A stretch of 5,361 nucleotides of DNA from Candidatus Aphodoplasma excrementigallinarum (GTDB lineage Bacteria > Bacillota > Clostridia > UBA1381 > UMGS1253), in assembly GCA_018713805.1 (NCBI GenBank), contig DVOF01000186.1:1-5361 (forward strand). Direction: 5' to 3'. The notes beneath the pieces are model-generated. The model did no database searches, was not told the origin of the DNA, and worked only from the letters and a program-made list of their open reading frames with translations. The first letter of the stretch is position 1. Every line of letters begins with the position of its first letter. The position numbers were made by a program, and so were the translations under genes. Positions 5,201 through 5,361 of the stretch are shown here, one piece after another.

Positions 5201-5229
5201 TTGCGCTTTGGTAGAGCATAACGTATAAT
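5201..5229 (+). promoter_or_regulatory. Promoter of the AraC-type regulator gene
   Basis: TTGCGC (5201-5206), a 17-bp spacer and a perfect TATAAT (5224-5229) precede the ribosome binding site GGAAAGGAGG (5237-5246) and the ATG at 5255. The -35 box has the same TTGC start as those at 46 and 997. It is divergent from the kinase promoter; the two -10 boxes are about 90 bp apart. Confidence 0.72.
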
Positions 5230-5254
5230 GGAGAGTGGAAAGGAGGCGGCGGGG

Positions 5255-5361
5255 ATGGACTATCAGCCGACCGAGCTCGGGGAGGTGCTCCGGGTCAAGA
5301 AAATCGTGACGGTGCATTACTTTGAATATACAAAGGACTTTGCTTTTGACGGGGAGGCGCA
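5255..5361 (+). CDS. N-terminus of a probable AraC-family transcriptional regulator (partial)
   Basis: Only the first 35 codons are inside the window; the gene continues past the right edge. The start is well supported by GGAAAGGAGG 8 nt upstream and a promoter at 5201-5229. The stretch VHYFEYTKDFAFDGEA (residues 20-35) resembles the opening strands of the cupin-like sensor domain of AraC-type regulators in Clostridia, where HYFE, a short charged segment, F-x-F and GE recur. The DNA-binding helix-turn-helix pair would be at the unseen C-terminus. Such proteins usually sense a sugar and activate adjacent genes, so the divergent kinase is a plausible target. The assignment rests on a short fragment and could be wrong. 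Confidence 0.6.
   Translation, partial: MDYQPTELGEVLRVKKIVTVHYFEYTKDFAFDGEA

Noticed and set aside
1..5361. CRISPR arrays, insertion sequences, tRNA or rRNA genes, phage or defence modules
   Set aside because: No regularly spaced repeats, terminal inverted repeats with a transposase, cloverleaf sequences or defence-protein motifs were seen. The genes are all of ordinary housekeeping or surface-metabolism types.

Overview
The window looks like chromosomal DNA from a Gram-positive anaerobe of the Clostridia, with mid-50s GC judged by eye. The signs are strong AGGAGG-type ribosome binding sites, housekeeping (sigma-A type) promoters with TATAAT boxes, S-layer-homology (SLH) domains on a secreted enzyme, a yybP-ykoY manganese riboswitch and intrinsic terminators with U-tracts. 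The exact genus cannot be read from the sequence. There is no mobile element, CRISPR array, rRNA or tRNA.

Layout. Positions 1-95 are a divergent promoter region: one promoter reads left out of the window, and one reads right into a PflX-type (COG1313) radical SAM protein (96-995). A second promoter just after that gene drives a secreted GDSL/SGNH esterase with C-terminal SLH repeats (1062-2267), which ends at a strong terminator. A third, near-consensus promoter drives a secreted NodB-type polysaccharide deacetylase (2404-3177). A 17-bp perfect hairpin at 3173-3209 separates this rightward block from the leftward genes that converge on it.

On the minus strand, mntP (3773-3213, manganese exporter) has a long leader. 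It holds a consensus promoter, a yybP-ykoY aptamer and a terminator that shares bases with the aptamer's closing helix P1. This is the arrangement of a transcriptional ON switch for Mn2+. Upstream of it on the same strand lies a sugar-kinase-like phosphotransferase resembling N-acetylhexosamine 1-kinase (5099-3990). Its promoter region is shared with a divergent AraC-type regulator that begins at 5255 and runs off the right edge.

How the genes work together. The two secreted enzymes probably both act on acylated polysaccharide at the cell surface, one removing ester-linked groups and the other N-acetyl groups. Each has its own promoter, so they are neighbours rather than a proven operon. mntP with its riboswitch is a self-contained manganese-detoxification unit. 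The kinase and the AraC regulator look like the edge of a carbohydrate-utilisation locus that continues to the right. I found no convincing undescribed multi-gene system. The most informative element is the riboswitch leader, followed by the SLH-esterase/deacetylase pair and the kinase/AraC control region.
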